Part shown: positions 1-7,193 of the stretch, piece after piece
Layout of the letters: each line of letters begins with the position of its first letter
Numbering within the stretch: position 1 is the first letter of the stretch
Assembly: GCA_015067315.1 (NCBI GenBank)
Contig: SVMR01000001.1
Span: 1-64,000, forward strand
Reading direction: 5' to 3'
From: Oscillospiraceae bacterium
Lineage (GTDB): Bacteria > Bacillota > Clostridia > Oscillospirales > Ruminococcaceae
DNA length: 64,000 nt
Made by a program: the position numbers and the translations under genes
The notes under the pieces: generated by a model
Told to the model about the DNA's origin: nothing
Database searches by the model: none
The model's input: only the letters and a program-made list of their open reading frames with translations

Positions 1-45
1 TATCTCTTTTTCATATTCTTTTATGTGTCTGTAACTTCTGGGCAT
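1..45 (-). CDS. IS3-family transposase OrfA, N-terminal fragment (off window edge)
   Basis: Fifteen codons are visible, reading MPRSYRHIKEYEKEI, which resembles the start of many clostridial IS3-family OrfA proteins (helix-turn-helix subunit that binds the IS ends). The ATG at 45-43 has an AGGAGG site at 53-58, seven bases upstream. The same Shine-Dalgarno lies inside one arm of a 13-bp hairpin (53-65 with 76-88), so translation from read-through transcripts may be blocked. The rest of the gene is outside the window, so completeness cannot be judged. Confidence 0.6.
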   Translation of the reverse strand, partial: MPRSYRHIKEYEKEI

Positions 46-52
46 AACAAAA

Positions 53-98
53 CCTCCTATGGTAGTATCTTAATTCTACCATAGGAGGCCTCTTTTTT
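53..98. promoter_or_regulatory. 13-bp inverted repeat masking the transposase RBS; plus-strand terminator-like
   Basis: The arms 53-65 and 76-88 are perfect inverted repeats around a 10-base loop. In minus-strand RNA the second arm contains the AGGAGG of the transposase start, so the ribosome site would be paired. On the plus strand the same stem is followed by a T-rich run (91-98) and could end transcription. RBS occlusion of read-through transcripts is known for several IS elements; its action here is inferred. Confidence 0.6.
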
Positions 99-143
99 CT
101 ATTGTCCGTTTTTACTGGACTTGTGCAAGCGGAGCTTCCTTTT

Positions 144-872
144 TTATTCTTCGTAATTCGTTTCTTTAAAAACCGCATATTCGGAAATATCTTTTACTTT
201 TTCAACGCTTCTTATAATTTCCCGAACAACTTCCAAATCGGTATTAAGCCTTGTTTCAAGCACAAACATATTGTAACCGTCCGACCAGAAAATTGCTTTC
301 GTTCCGAAAGGATCGCCCCGGAATCCGTCGTCCTGGGGCTGCATTTCAATGCAGTAAAGTTCCTCGCCGTCAATTTCAAAAACCGTTTCCGAAACTTCCG
401 TTCCTGCCGGAACATTGTAAGCTATCGAAGCGCCGTTATCGTAGTTCCAGGCGGGATACTGGAAGAAAATCGCAAAAAGGTTTTCGCCGTAATTGTCAAA
501 AACCGCTATGTTGTAAGTTTCTCCCGCTTCCCCGCCGCAATCCGTCCAAGCTTCGTTTTCAACAAGATACATAGGAACATAATAATCATGCAGCATATGG
601 TCGGAATCTGCTGCGACATCAATATCGAATTTTATTTGGTAACTGTCGCCGGAATATCCGCCGACGGCTTCCATGAAAACAAGATTGCCGCTGTTTACGG
701 TGTTGAAAAAGCTTGCCGCAGCAACCGCCGTTACTGAAAAAGCAATGATTAAAACAGCGGCAATTAAAAGGCTTGTTTTTGCTTTAAAATTCCTTTTTGG
801 TTTCTGCTCGCTTGCTTCAATTAATTCATCATCTATTTTTCCGATTGCAAAAATCAAATCATTGTTATCCAT
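144..872 (-). CDS. Putative membrane anti-sigma factor / sensor for the adjacent ECF sigma factor
   Basis: A 242-residue single-pass membrane protein. It has a cytoplasmic N-terminus of about 30 residues containing the motif IGKIDDELI, a transmembrane helix at about 32-56, and an extracytoplasmic domain of about 185 residues with no recognised catalytic motif. Its ATG overlaps the stop codon of the sigma gene (TAATG at 874-870), so the two are translationally coupled. A sigma gene followed by a membrane protein of this layout usually encodes the sigma factor's inhibitor. The N-terminal motif recurs in the partial protein at 63151-64000, supporting a shared role. No zinc anti-sigma HxxxCxxC motif is seen. 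Function is inferred from context. Confidence 0.65.
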   Translation of the reverse strand: MDNNDLIFAIGKIDDELIEASEQKPKRNFKAKTSLLIAAVLIIAFSVTAVAAASFFNTVNSGNLVFMEAVGGYSGDSYQIKFDIDVAADSDHMLHDYYVPMYLVENEAWTDCGGEAGETYNIAVFDNYGENLFAIFFQYPAWNYDNGASIAYNVPAGTEVSETVFEIDGEELYCIEMQPQDDGFRGDPFGTKAIFWSDGYNMFVLETRLNTDLEVVREIIRSVEKVKDISEYAVFKETNYEE

Positions 873-1429
873 TAAAGAAAGCCCTCCTTTTCAAGATGTT
901 TCCGGAGTTTTTTCCGGATTCTGTGCAAAATTACCGAAACGCGGTTTTCGGAAAAAGAATAGCGTTCCCCGATTTCTTTTGCCGATTCAAAAAAGAAATA
1001 ACGGCGGATGAAAATATTCCTTTCCTTTTCCGGAAGATTCTTCGCGAAGGAATTTATGCTTCTCTCCAGTTCCTCCGCATCAAAATTTTCCTCAACGCCG
1101 CTTTTTTCCGCAACGCATTCCGAAAGTTCTTCATAGGCAAGAATTTCGTCTTTCCCGCCGCGCTTTTCCGCAAGTTTTGCTTTAAGAATATTAAGCGCAA
1201 TGTTTCTTGTTATCTTCGCAAGAAACATTTTAAGGTTTTCCGGTTTTTCCGGAGGAACGGAATTCCAAAGCCGAAGAAGGGCGCTGTTCACACATTCTTC
1301 CGAATCTTCCGGGTTTTTAAGAATATTTTCCGCGACGGTTTTGCAGTATGCGCCGTATTTTTCGGAAGTTTTTTCGATCGCTTCTTCTTTTCTTTCAAAA
1401 TAAAGTTCAATTATTTCCGAATCCTTCAT
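872..1429 (-). CDS. ECF-type RNA polymerase sigma factor (sigma-70 family)
   Basis: A 185-residue protein with sigma region 2 at about 20-85 (AENILKNPEDSEECVNSALL, then RLWNSVPP) and region 4 at about 125-175 (LPEKERNIFIRRYFF followed by the helix-turn-helix EIGERYSFSENRVSVILHRI). It lacks regions 1 and 3, as usual for extracytoplasmic-function sigmas. The ATG at 1429 is chosen because GGAGGTGA lies just upstream at about 1434-1441; a longer in-frame extension would read through this ribosome site. It is coupled to the downstream membrane protein by a TAATG overlap. It is clearly paralogous to the sigma factor at 62594-63154. The stress it answers cannot be told. Confidence 0.9.
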   Translation of the reverse strand: MKDSEIIELYFERKEEAIEKTSEKYGAYCKTVAENILKNPEDSEECVNSALLRLWNSVPPEKPENLKMFLAKITRNIALNILKAKLAEKRGGKDEILAYEELSECVAEKSGVEENFDAEELERSINSFAKNLPEKERNIFIRRYFFFESAKEIGERYSFSENRVSVILHRIRKKLRKHLEKEGFL

Positions 1430-1504
1430 CCGGTCACCTCCCTTTTTTATTCTTTTTTTTGAAAAGCCTTTCATCTATAATGACAATTTTTAAATAAGAA
1501 TATT

Positions 1505-1534
1505 ACAAAAAAATCCGCCCGAAGGACGGATTTT
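1505..1534 (-). terminator. Intrinsic terminator of the cobalamin ECF-transporter operon
   Basis: The stem AAATCCGTCC/GGCGGATTT closed by a TTCG loop is followed on the minus strand by a T run. It sits directly after the S-component stop codon at 1541-1539. Confidence 0.9.
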
Positions 1535-1538
1535 AATT

Positions 1539-2246
1539 TCAGCTTGCGAGTATTCCGAATTTTTGTTTGACGCGCCGGAGCTTTGCTCCCCAGGAATCCG
1601 AAAGCAAAAGCAGGAATATCACCGTTGCGGCGGAATGGATTCCGTCCGGAATAAGGCTTGTGAAGCAAAGGCTTAAATAGCTTTCCCAGGAAAGTCCATA
1701 GACAAAACCCGCTCCGTTCCAGATGTTAAGAATCCAGCCGTAGATATATCCGCTGGCGATTCCGAAAACGACCATCTGCCATTTCTTTTTAAGGCAGCCC
1801 GCTTTCGAAAGAACCCCCGCAAGGAATCCGATCAATCCCCAGGCAAACATCTGCCAGGGGGTCCAGGGTCCCTGTCCGAAAAAGAGGTTAGAAGCAAGGG
1901 CGGCGATTGCGCCGGTGAGGAATCCCGCTTCCGGTCCGAAGACCATTGCGGTTATGATAATTATTGCGGAAGTGGGCTTGAAATGCGGAACAAAGGCGAA
2001 AGCTGCTCTTCCGACTGCGGCGATTGCCGCCATTACCGCAAGAGGGATCCATTCCCTCGCCTTCGGTTTTTTCATTTCATAAAGCATCAGGAACGGAACA
2101 AGCGCAAGAATCACCATCACAAAGCTTATAAGCGCATAGTTTTTTGCTCCGGTTGCCATGAACGCCCAAAGAGCCGCCGGAAAAAGCAGGCATACTAAGA
2201 CGAAGGCCGCTTTTGTCCGATAATTTTTTAAAGAAGGCTTCTGCAA
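1539..2246 (-). CDS. ECF transporter substrate-binding (S) component, predicted cobalamin/corrinoid
   Basis: A 235-residue, strongly hydrophobic protein with about six membrane helices. It has the S-component feature of an early TSAIIIITAMVFGPEAGF segment after a short amphipathic stretch, followed by a GPWTPWQMFAWGLIGF core. It starts at TTG 2246 behind GGAAGGTG and overlaps the ATPase gene by 19 bases. It is the last gene of an operon with EcfT, a fused EcfA and a DUF4430 lipoprotein, led by a cobalamin riboswitch. This argues for import of cobalamin or a precursor (CblT/CbrT-like role). Substrate is inferred from the riboswitch, not from binding residues. Confidence 0.8.
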   Translation of the reverse strand: MQKPSLKNYRTKAAFVLVCLLFPAALWAFMATGAKNYALISFVMVILALVPFLMLYEMKKPKAREWIPLAVMAAIAAVGRAAFAFVPHFKPTSAIIIITAMVFGPEAGFLTGAIAALASNLFFGQGPWTPWQMFAWGLIGFLAGVLSKAGCLKKKWQMVVFGIASGYIYGWILNIWNGAGFVYGLSWESYLSLCFTSLIPDGIHSAATVIFLLLLSDSWGAKLRRVKQKFGILAS

Positions 2247-3892
2247 AGCTTTTCACCTTCCTCGCAAGTTATGATGTTCTGCACAAGATGCCTTGTCATG
2301 CGGCTTGCGGCGGTTGTATAGAAGCTGTTTTCGGAAAAGAACTTTTTCGGGGTTCCTTCGGAAACAATGTAACCGTCGAAGAAAAGCATGCAGTGGTCGG
2401 AATATTTTGCGCAAAATTCAATATCATGGGTGACCATAAGGACTGTTTTTCCTTCCGCCGCAAGTTCCCGGAGGATTTTTCCCATGTTTTCTTTTGAAAG
2501 GGCATCCATTCCTTTTGTGGGTTCGTCAAGGAGAAGAATTTTCGGTTCAAGAAGAAGAATCTTCGCAAGGGCGGCTTTTTGCATTTCGCCGCCGGAAAGG
2601 TCATAGGGGTGGCGTTCGAGAAGGGAATCCACTTCCATTTTCTTCGCCATCGAAAGAACCCTTTCCTCAACTTCCGCTTTCGGAAGATTTTTTCCGGCAA
2701 AGATTTCCTCCAGATCTCTCCGGAGGGTTTCGAAAACAAAAAGGGACTGGGGGTTCTGGGGAAGAACAGCCATATTATGTTCAAAAAGCTCAACGCCTTT
2801 ATATTTGCTCAGTTCTTTTCCGCAGATTTTAACGCTTCCCATATTGTATTTGCGTTTTTGTGAAAGTACCGAAAGCATTGTTGTTTTTCCGGCGCCGTTT
2901 CCGCCGAGGACGGAACATATCTCGCCTTTTCTTACGGAAAGGGAAAGATCCCGCAAAATCGGATCCGCGCCTTTTTCGTACTGGAACCAGACTTCGGAAA
3001 CTTCGATTGCTTTTTCTTCCGGTCTTTCCTGATTTTCAAGAACCGGGGATTCCGGATGTTTTTCCGCAACAAGGCGGCTGAACCAGCTTCTGCCCTCAAC
3101 AATGCTCAAAGGGCATTTGCCTTTGAGCACGCTTCCGTACATTCTTGCGGGAGTCGGAAGAGCCTTATACATTCCTTCGTGTTCTTCGGTCGCAAGATAC
3201 TGCGCCATTTCCTGTGGCGGAAGATATCTTTTAACTTCGCCGTTTTCCATAAGAAGGACTTTATCCGCATAGCCGTAAACCTCCTCGAGGTTATGTTCGG
3301 TTATGATTATCGTTGTACCCAGTTCAAGATTTATCTTCCGGACGTTTTCAAGAAATTCCCTTGCCGCAATGGGGTCAAGCTGGCTTGAAGGTTCGTCAAG
3401 AATAAGGAGCTTCGGCTGCATAAGCATAATTGACGCAAGGTTAAGAAGCTGTTTCTGTCCGCCGGAAAGTTCGGCGGTTTTCTTCCGGAACCAGTTATGG
3501 ATTCCGAAATAGTTCGCCATTTCCGCAACTCTGCTTCGGATAATGGGGGTTGCAACGCCGAGATTTTCAAGACCGAAGGCAAGTTCGTGCCATACTTTGT
3601 CGGTTACAATCTGGGCATCGGGATTTTGCATTACAAAGCCGATTTCGCCGGCGGTTTTTTCTTCCGGAAGGGAATAAACGTCCTCGCCGTAAAATTCAAC
3701 GGAACCCCTTGTTTCTCCGAAAGGTTTAAGCTGGGGTTTTATGCTTTTTAAAAGGGTTGATTTTCCGCAGCCGGAAGGACCGCAAACAACGATGAATTCA
3801 CCTTCGTTCACGGTAAAGCTGATATCACGGAGAGCTGTTTCGTTGCCGACAGCATAATCGAAACCGAAGTTTTTTATTTTAAGCGCTTCCAT
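2228..3892 (-). CDS. ECF transporter ATPase, two ABC domains fused (EcfA-EcfA')
   Basis: A 554-residue protein with two complete nucleotide-binding domains. The first has Walker A GPSGCGKST at 38-46, signature LSGGQKQ and Walker B LLILDEPSS. The second has Walker A GGNGAGKTT in the 320s, signature LSGGEMQK and Walker B ILLLDEPTKG. In most ECF systems these are two separate genes, so one chain is a compact dedicated energizer. The ATG at 3892 follows GGAGGATTTGAA. It overlaps the EcfT gene upstream and the S-component gene downstream by 19 bases each, implying tight co-translation. It powers corrinoid uptake, as inferred from the operon. Confidence 0.92.
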   Translation of the reverse strand: MEALKIKNFGFDYAVGNETALRDISFTVNEGEFIVVCGPSGCGKSTLLKSIKPQLKPFGETRGSVEFYGEDVYSLPEEKTAGEIGFVMQNPDAQIVTDKVWHELAFGLENLGVATPIIRSRVAEMANYFGIHNWFRKKTAELSGGQKQLLNLASIMLMQPKLLILDEPSSQLDPIAAREFLENVRKINLELGTTIIITEHNLEEVYGYADKVLLMENGEVKRYLPPQEMAQYLATEEHEGMYKALPTPARMYGSVLKGKCPLSIVEGRSWFSRLVAEKHPESPVLENQERPEEKAIEVSEVWFQYEKGADPILRDLSLSVRKGEICSVLGGNGAGKTTMLSVLSQKRKYNMGSVKICGKELSKYKGVELFEHNMAVLPQNPQSLFVFETLRRDLEEIFAGKNLPKAEVEERVLSMAKKMEVDSLLERHPYDLSGGEMQKAALAKILLLEPKILLLDEPTKGMDALSKENMGKILRELAAEGKTVLMVTHDIEFCAKYSDHCMLFFDGYIVSEGTPKKFFSENSFYTTAASRMTRHLVQNIITCEEGEKLCRSLL

Positions 3893-4776
3893 TTCAAATC
3901 CTCCTTAATCTGAATTACCGCCGGTAAAATTCCAAGCGTTATATACAAAAAGTAAATAATTATATCCATAAAATCAATTTTTTGGAACACCATTGCGGGA
4001 TAGAACTCCATCGTTCCCCTTCCGCTTATGTAAGCAAAAATCTCCGTGGCAAAAAGAACAATTATAAGCGCAAGCATTTTTGCGTCCTTTTTTCCGAAGC
4101 GAAAAATCGAAAAAGTGCTTCGCTTATGCTGGCCGTAACCTCGCGCTCTCATTGAATCCGCGGTTATAACCGCATCCTCCAGCGCCCAGCTTACGAGAAT
4201 CGAAAGAACCCTTGCGCCGGAACGTATTCTTTGTTTAACGCTTCCGCTTTTCCAGTCAAGCCCGATGCTTCTTTGGGAATCCGCAATGACTTTCACCTGT
4301 TCGATAAGCCGCGGAATAAGCGAAAGGGTCATTGAAACAATAAGCGCTATTGAAGGAAGGATCCTTCCGAAAATATAGATGAATTTATCGGAAGTCACAA
4401 CGGTGTTGTAGCAGGTGAACCAGATTATCGCCGCAAACATCATTCCTGCGGAAACGATTCCGTAAACGATCGCTTCAAGGGTTACCGGGTTATCGAAAAG
4501 ATAGAAAAGAATCGTGGCTCCCCGGTGGTTGAAAAGCGGGTTTGCAAGGGAGATGAATATGAACATCGGAATTCCGAAGCCGAGAGTTGCAAAAACCGTT
4601 TTTTTGCCGTTTATCATTGCGGAAGCAAAAATTGCGCACAGCAAAGAAACCGCCACGAAAACCGGGTGGATGAAAAGAAGAGTTCCCGCAATAACCGCCG
4701 CAAAGTAAATAAAGCTTACCCAGGGATGGAAAAGCGAAAGACCCGATTCTGTTTTAAGTTTCTTTTCGGATTCCAT
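3874..4776 (-). CDS. ECF transporter transmembrane coupling component EcfT (CbiQ family)
   Basis: About 300 residues. N-terminal membrane helices are followed by the cytoplasmic coupling region with the two Ala-Arg-Gly style motifs of EcfT: SGARVLSI near residue 190 and SMRARGYG near residue 215, which dock into the ATPases. Further helices close the C-terminus. The ATG at 4776 is preferred over the TTG at 4794 because AAGGAAG lies six bases before it. It sits between the DUF4430 lipoprotein and the fused ATPase in the riboswitch-controlled operon. Confidence 0.88.
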   Translation of the reverse strand: MESEKKLKTESGLSLFHPWVSFIYFAAVIAGTLLFIHPVFVAVSLLCAIFASAMINGKKTVFATLGFGIPMFIFISLANPLFNHRGATILFYLFDNPVTLEAIVYGIVSAGMMFAAIIWFTCYNTVVTSDKFIYIFGRILPSIALIVSMTLSLIPRLIEQVKVIADSQRSIGLDWKSGSVKQRIRSGARVLSILVSWALEDAVITADSMRARGYGQHKRSTFSIFRFGKKDAKMLALIIVLFATEIFAYISGRGTMEFYPAMVFQKIDFMDIIIYFLYITLGILPAVIQIKEDLKWKRLK

Positions 4777-4802
4777 TTTTTGCTTCCTTTTCAAAAAATT
4801 TT

Positions 4803-5378
4803 TTAATGCATATAATTATCGCCCACATCTTCGCCGAGATCGCAGGTATAGATTACTTCGATTTTGTCGCCGCGTTCAACCTTATACTGACCCATATTGA
4901 AACTCGGGAACCAGCCGTTTACCTGATACATCCAGCCGGAAAGAGGACCGCAGTCGAATTCATAAAGGTTTGCAACGCCTTCGATATAGGGGATTTTTGC
5001 GGTTCCGGTATATTCCATATGGATTTTGTTTTCCTTTGCAACGGCGGCAAGAATTTCAAAAACCGTTGCGCCGTCCTCATATTCAACTTCAAAATCCTTA
5101 AGAATAATTCCGTCTTCCGGAAGAACGGAAAGCATTGAATCGGAAAGTTCGCCGCTTTCAATCGCCGTTTTGCAGGTGATGCTTATATAGCAGATATTTT
5201 CATCCGGACGGTTTTCAAGTTCAACCTTTCCGTTTTTCATCGCATCATTAAGTTCTTCTTCGGTAAGTTCCATATTGTATCCTTCAAAACCGCTGAAGCT
5301 GTTTCCGGAAGGAAGGTCGCTTTGGCAACCGGCAAAAACAAACATAAAAACAAGAATAAGTGCAAAAATCTTTTTCAT
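4803..5378 (-). CDS. DUF4430-domain lipoprotein, predicted cobalamin-binding partner of the ECF importer
   Basis: A 191-residue lipoprotein. The signal peptide (1-18) ends in the lipobox FAGC with Cys at residue 19. The C-terminal half (about 90-190) matches the DUF4430 type, related to the C-terminal domain of transcobalamin/intrinsic factor, with the typical YEDGATVFEIL and SGWMYQVNGWFPSFNMGQY segments. The ATG at 5378 has CCTCC (GGAGG) at 5390-5394. As first gene after the cobalamin riboswitch, it probably captures corrinoid at the outer membrane face and hands it to the S component; the hand-off is inference. Confidence 0.85.
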   Translation of the reverse strand: MKKIFALILVFMFVFAGCQSDLPSGNSFSGFEGYNMELTEEELNDAMKNGKVELENRPDENICYISITCKTAIESGELSDSMLSVLPEDGIILKDFEVEYEDGATVFEILAAVAKENKIHMEYTGTAKIPYIEGVANLYEFDCGPLSGWMYQVNGWFPSFNMGQYKVERGDKIEVIYTCDLGEDVGDNYMH

Positions 5379-5405
5379 TTTTCAAAAAACCTCCGCTTTA
5401 TGCAA

Positions 5406-5435
5406 TAAAAAAAGCAGTCCGCAAAAAAGGACTGC
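5406..5435 (-). terminator. Expression-platform terminator of the cobalamin riboswitch
   Basis: The stem GCAGTCC/GGACTGC (5429-5435 with 5414-5420) is followed by seven T on the minus strand. It lies between the aptamer and the lipoprotein ribosome site, the expected place for ligand-dependent transcription termination. Confidence 0.85.
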
Positions 5436-5489
5436 AAGCGAAACAAAGCCGGCTTGGATTCATCCTTTCCCAATGAATTCCCGCGCGAA

Positions 5490-5660
5490 GTTTTTACGGC
5501 AAGTCTTCTGGCTTATGCGTCATCCGGAAAAACGTCCTTCCCATCAAAAAAACAGTGGACAAATTTGTTTTTCCGTCGGCAATTACAGCTGAGGTAGCAG
5601 CCGCGGATTTTAACCGCGTTCCTTTTTTACCGCAAAATCGCGGCCGTAAAAATCGTTGAT
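5490..5660 (-). promoter_or_regulatory. Cobalamin (AdoCbl-type) riboswitch
   Basis: Read on the minus strand the leader contains the conserved pieces in order: GGAACGCGGTTAAAATCCGCGGC followed by a CAGCTGTAA segment, then GGGAAGGACG, and finally the B12 box AAGCCAGAAGACTTGCCG just before 5490. The promoter is 5677-5705 and a terminator follows at 5406-5435. It controls the DUF4430-EcfT-EcfA-S operon; cobalamin binding should shut transcription off. Edges are approximate. Confidence 0.92.
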
Positions 5661-5676
5661 ATTAAGTTCAAAGAAT

Positions 5677-5705
5677 ATTATAGACCCAAAATCGAATTAT
5701 GTCAA
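5677..5705 (-). promoter_or_regulatory. Sigma-A promoter of the cobalamin-transporter operon
   Basis: TTGACA (5705-5700), a 17-base spacer and TATAAT (5682-5677): a perfect consensus promoter. Its -35 overlaps the DUF2752 stop codon. Confidence 0.85.
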
Positions 5706-6112
5706 CCGGCAACAGTTACCGGCGCAAAGAAGGAAAAAGCGGGAATGTTCCGCAAAATTCCGTAAAGAAGCGCCGCCGCAATTAAAACCCAAACAAGCTT
5801 CATCGGAATCTTCTGCGAAATCCTGTCCTTTCCGAAGCGGATATAATCCGCCCCAAGGGCAAGAAAATAAACCGCAAGGAACGGAAACCCAAGGGTGAAA
5901 ATTGCGTTATAGCGGAAAGCCTGATAAAAATCAAGATGCAGAATCGAACGGAGCGCCCTTGAAGCGCCGCAGCCGCTGCAGTAAAAACCGGTAATCCGGT
6001 GAAAAACGCAGGGAATTCCCGCTCCCTCGCCTTCTCCGGTGAAATAGAGATATAACAAAGCGGCGGCGGCAATTAAAGCCGCCGCCGAAACAATCGCAAT
6101 ACGCTTTTTCAT
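5702..6112 (-). CDS. DUF2752 family membrane protein
   Basis: A 136-residue protein with an N-terminal membrane helix (about 4-24), the DUF2752 signature FYCSGCGASRALRSIL at about residues 41-56, and two further hydrophobic segments. The ATG at 6112 shares its A with the TGA of the upstream zinc-ribbon gene (TGATG), so the two are coupled. The biochemical role of DUF2752 is unknown; its Cys pair (CSGC) suggests metal or redox chemistry at the membrane. The pairing with CD225-like proteins is the main clue to function. Confidence 0.85.
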   Translation of the reverse strand: MKKRIAIVSAAALIAAAALLYLYFTGEGEGAGIPCVFHRITGFYCSGCGASRALRSILHLDFYQAFRYNAIFTLGFPFLAVYFLALGADYIRFGKDRISQKIPMKLVWVLIAAALLYGILRNIPAFSFFAPVTVAG

Positions 6113-6588
6113 CAGTAATAAAGGAATTCTTCGGTGATTCCCGCGGCAACGCCCACCGCAACAAGAACGAAGTATGCGATGATGAAGACAAGACCGAGAA
6201 CAAGACCGACCCAAAACCAGGTTTTTGCGGTTTTGATTTTCTTTTCCGCTTCGGCAAAATCGCCTTTATCCGCGGCAACGTGACCGAGAATTGCAAAAAT
6301 AAGGCTTACGATACCGGTGAGCTGGCAGCAGGTGAAAATTTCAACCGCCGCAAGAACAATCCAGAGAACGGTGTTGGGTTTTTCAATCGGAACAACCGGT
6401 TCGGAAGGATATTCGGGCATTACCGGAGGAACATAGGAACCCTGTTCCTGATAATCGTTATGTATTTCCTGATTGAATTCCTGTACCGGCGCTTCATAAA
6501 CAGTCTGTTCGGGTTCGGTTTTCATTCCGCAGTTTCCGCAGAAAACAGCGCCTTCGCTGAGTTCCGCTCCGCAATTTTTACAATTCAT
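6112..6588 (-). CDS. Zinc-ribbon plus CD225/dispanin-like membrane protein
   Basis: A 158-residue protein. Residues 1-22 form a zinc ribbon (CKNCGAEL then CGNCG), then comes a Pro/Glu-rich linker (about 25-72), and a CD225-like two-helix domain with WIVLAAVEIFTCCQLTGIVS and AEKKIKTAKTWFWVGLVLGL. Bacterial CD225 proteins of this build have no defined activity; the eukaryotic relatives alter membrane curvature. It is translationally coupled to the DUF2752 gene and preceded 25 bases upstream by a shorter paralogue. Domain assignment is secure, function is not. Confidence 0.8.
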   Translation of the reverse strand: MNCKNCGAELSEGAVFCGNCGMKTEPEQTVYEAPVQEFNQEIHNDYQEQGSYVPPVMPEYPSEPVVPIEKPNTVLWIVLAAVEIFTCCQLTGIVSLIFAILGHVAADKGDFAEAEKKIKTAKTWFWVGLVLGLVFIIAYFVLVAVGVAAGITEEFLYY

Positions 6589-6612
6589 AATTTTCCCTCC
6601 TGAAAAAATAAT

Positions 6613-6978
6613 TTATCCGGCCAAAGATATAAGCAGTCCGAAAACAAGTTCTATGGCCGCAATTATCATGGTTGCAAGAAACCATTGTTTTGCTGTTTTA
6701 AAATTTTCCTTTGCCGTTTCAATATCCCCGGAAGATACGTTGCCGTTTGCTTTTGCGGCATAAACAACTGTTATGATTCCGCCAAGCATACAGCAGAAAA
6801 TCGAGGAAAGAACGCCGAGTATGATCCATTTTGTTGTATTAAGGGGTTCCGTATAATCCGGATCGGCTTTATAATATTCTTCCGGAGAGGTGTTTTGCGT
6901 TTCTTCCGCTTTTGCTCCGCAGTTTTCGCAAAAATATACTCCCTCCGGAATTTTTGCTCCGCAGTTTTCGCAAAACAT
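6613..6978 (-). CDS. Zinc-ribbon plus CD225/dispanin-like membrane protein (short paralogue)
   Basis: A 121-residue protein with the same layout as its neighbour: two CxNCG knuckles at 3-6 and 17-20, an acidic linker, and a CD225-like region (KWIILGVLSSIFCCMLGGII, then TAKENFKTAKQWFLATMIIA). The ATG at 6978 follows GGGAGAAA. It is the first of three co-oriented genes (this, the longer paralogue, DUF2752). The shared KTAKxWF motif after the intracellular loop supports a recent duplication. Confidence 0.8.
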   Translation of the reverse strand: MFCENCGAKIPEGVYFCENCGAKAEETQNTSPEEYYKADPDYTEPLNTTKWIILGVLSSIFCCMLGGIITVVYAAKANGNVSSGDIETAKENFKTAKQWFLATMIIAAIELVFGLLISLAG

Positions 6979-7193
6979 CGTTTTTTCTCCCTTTTATACT
7001 TATTCAAAAATCCGCGGATTTTTTATCGGCGCGGAAAATTCTTCCGATTATAGTATAACAGAATATCAAACCCAATACAATACGGAAATTTTTAAGATTT
7101 TCTTAAAATTCATTTTTTCTTCATTGTAAAAAAGCCTTTTCGATGTTAATATATATTATAATGCATATTTAAAGAGAACGGAGGTGTTTTTCG

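Larger units (their letters stand above)
1..127 (-). mobile_element. End of an IS3-like insertion sequence (truncated by window edge)
   Basis: The minus strand carries a transposase start (45 to 1) preceded by a short leader that appears to end near position 127. There the minus-strand sequence reads TGCACAAGTCC, a TG-starting end as expected for IS3-family termini. The inferred end lies 17 bases beyond the stop of the neighbouring anti-sigma-like gene. Only one end is visible, so the family assignment rests on the transposase N-terminus and the exact boundary is an inference. Confidence 0.6.
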
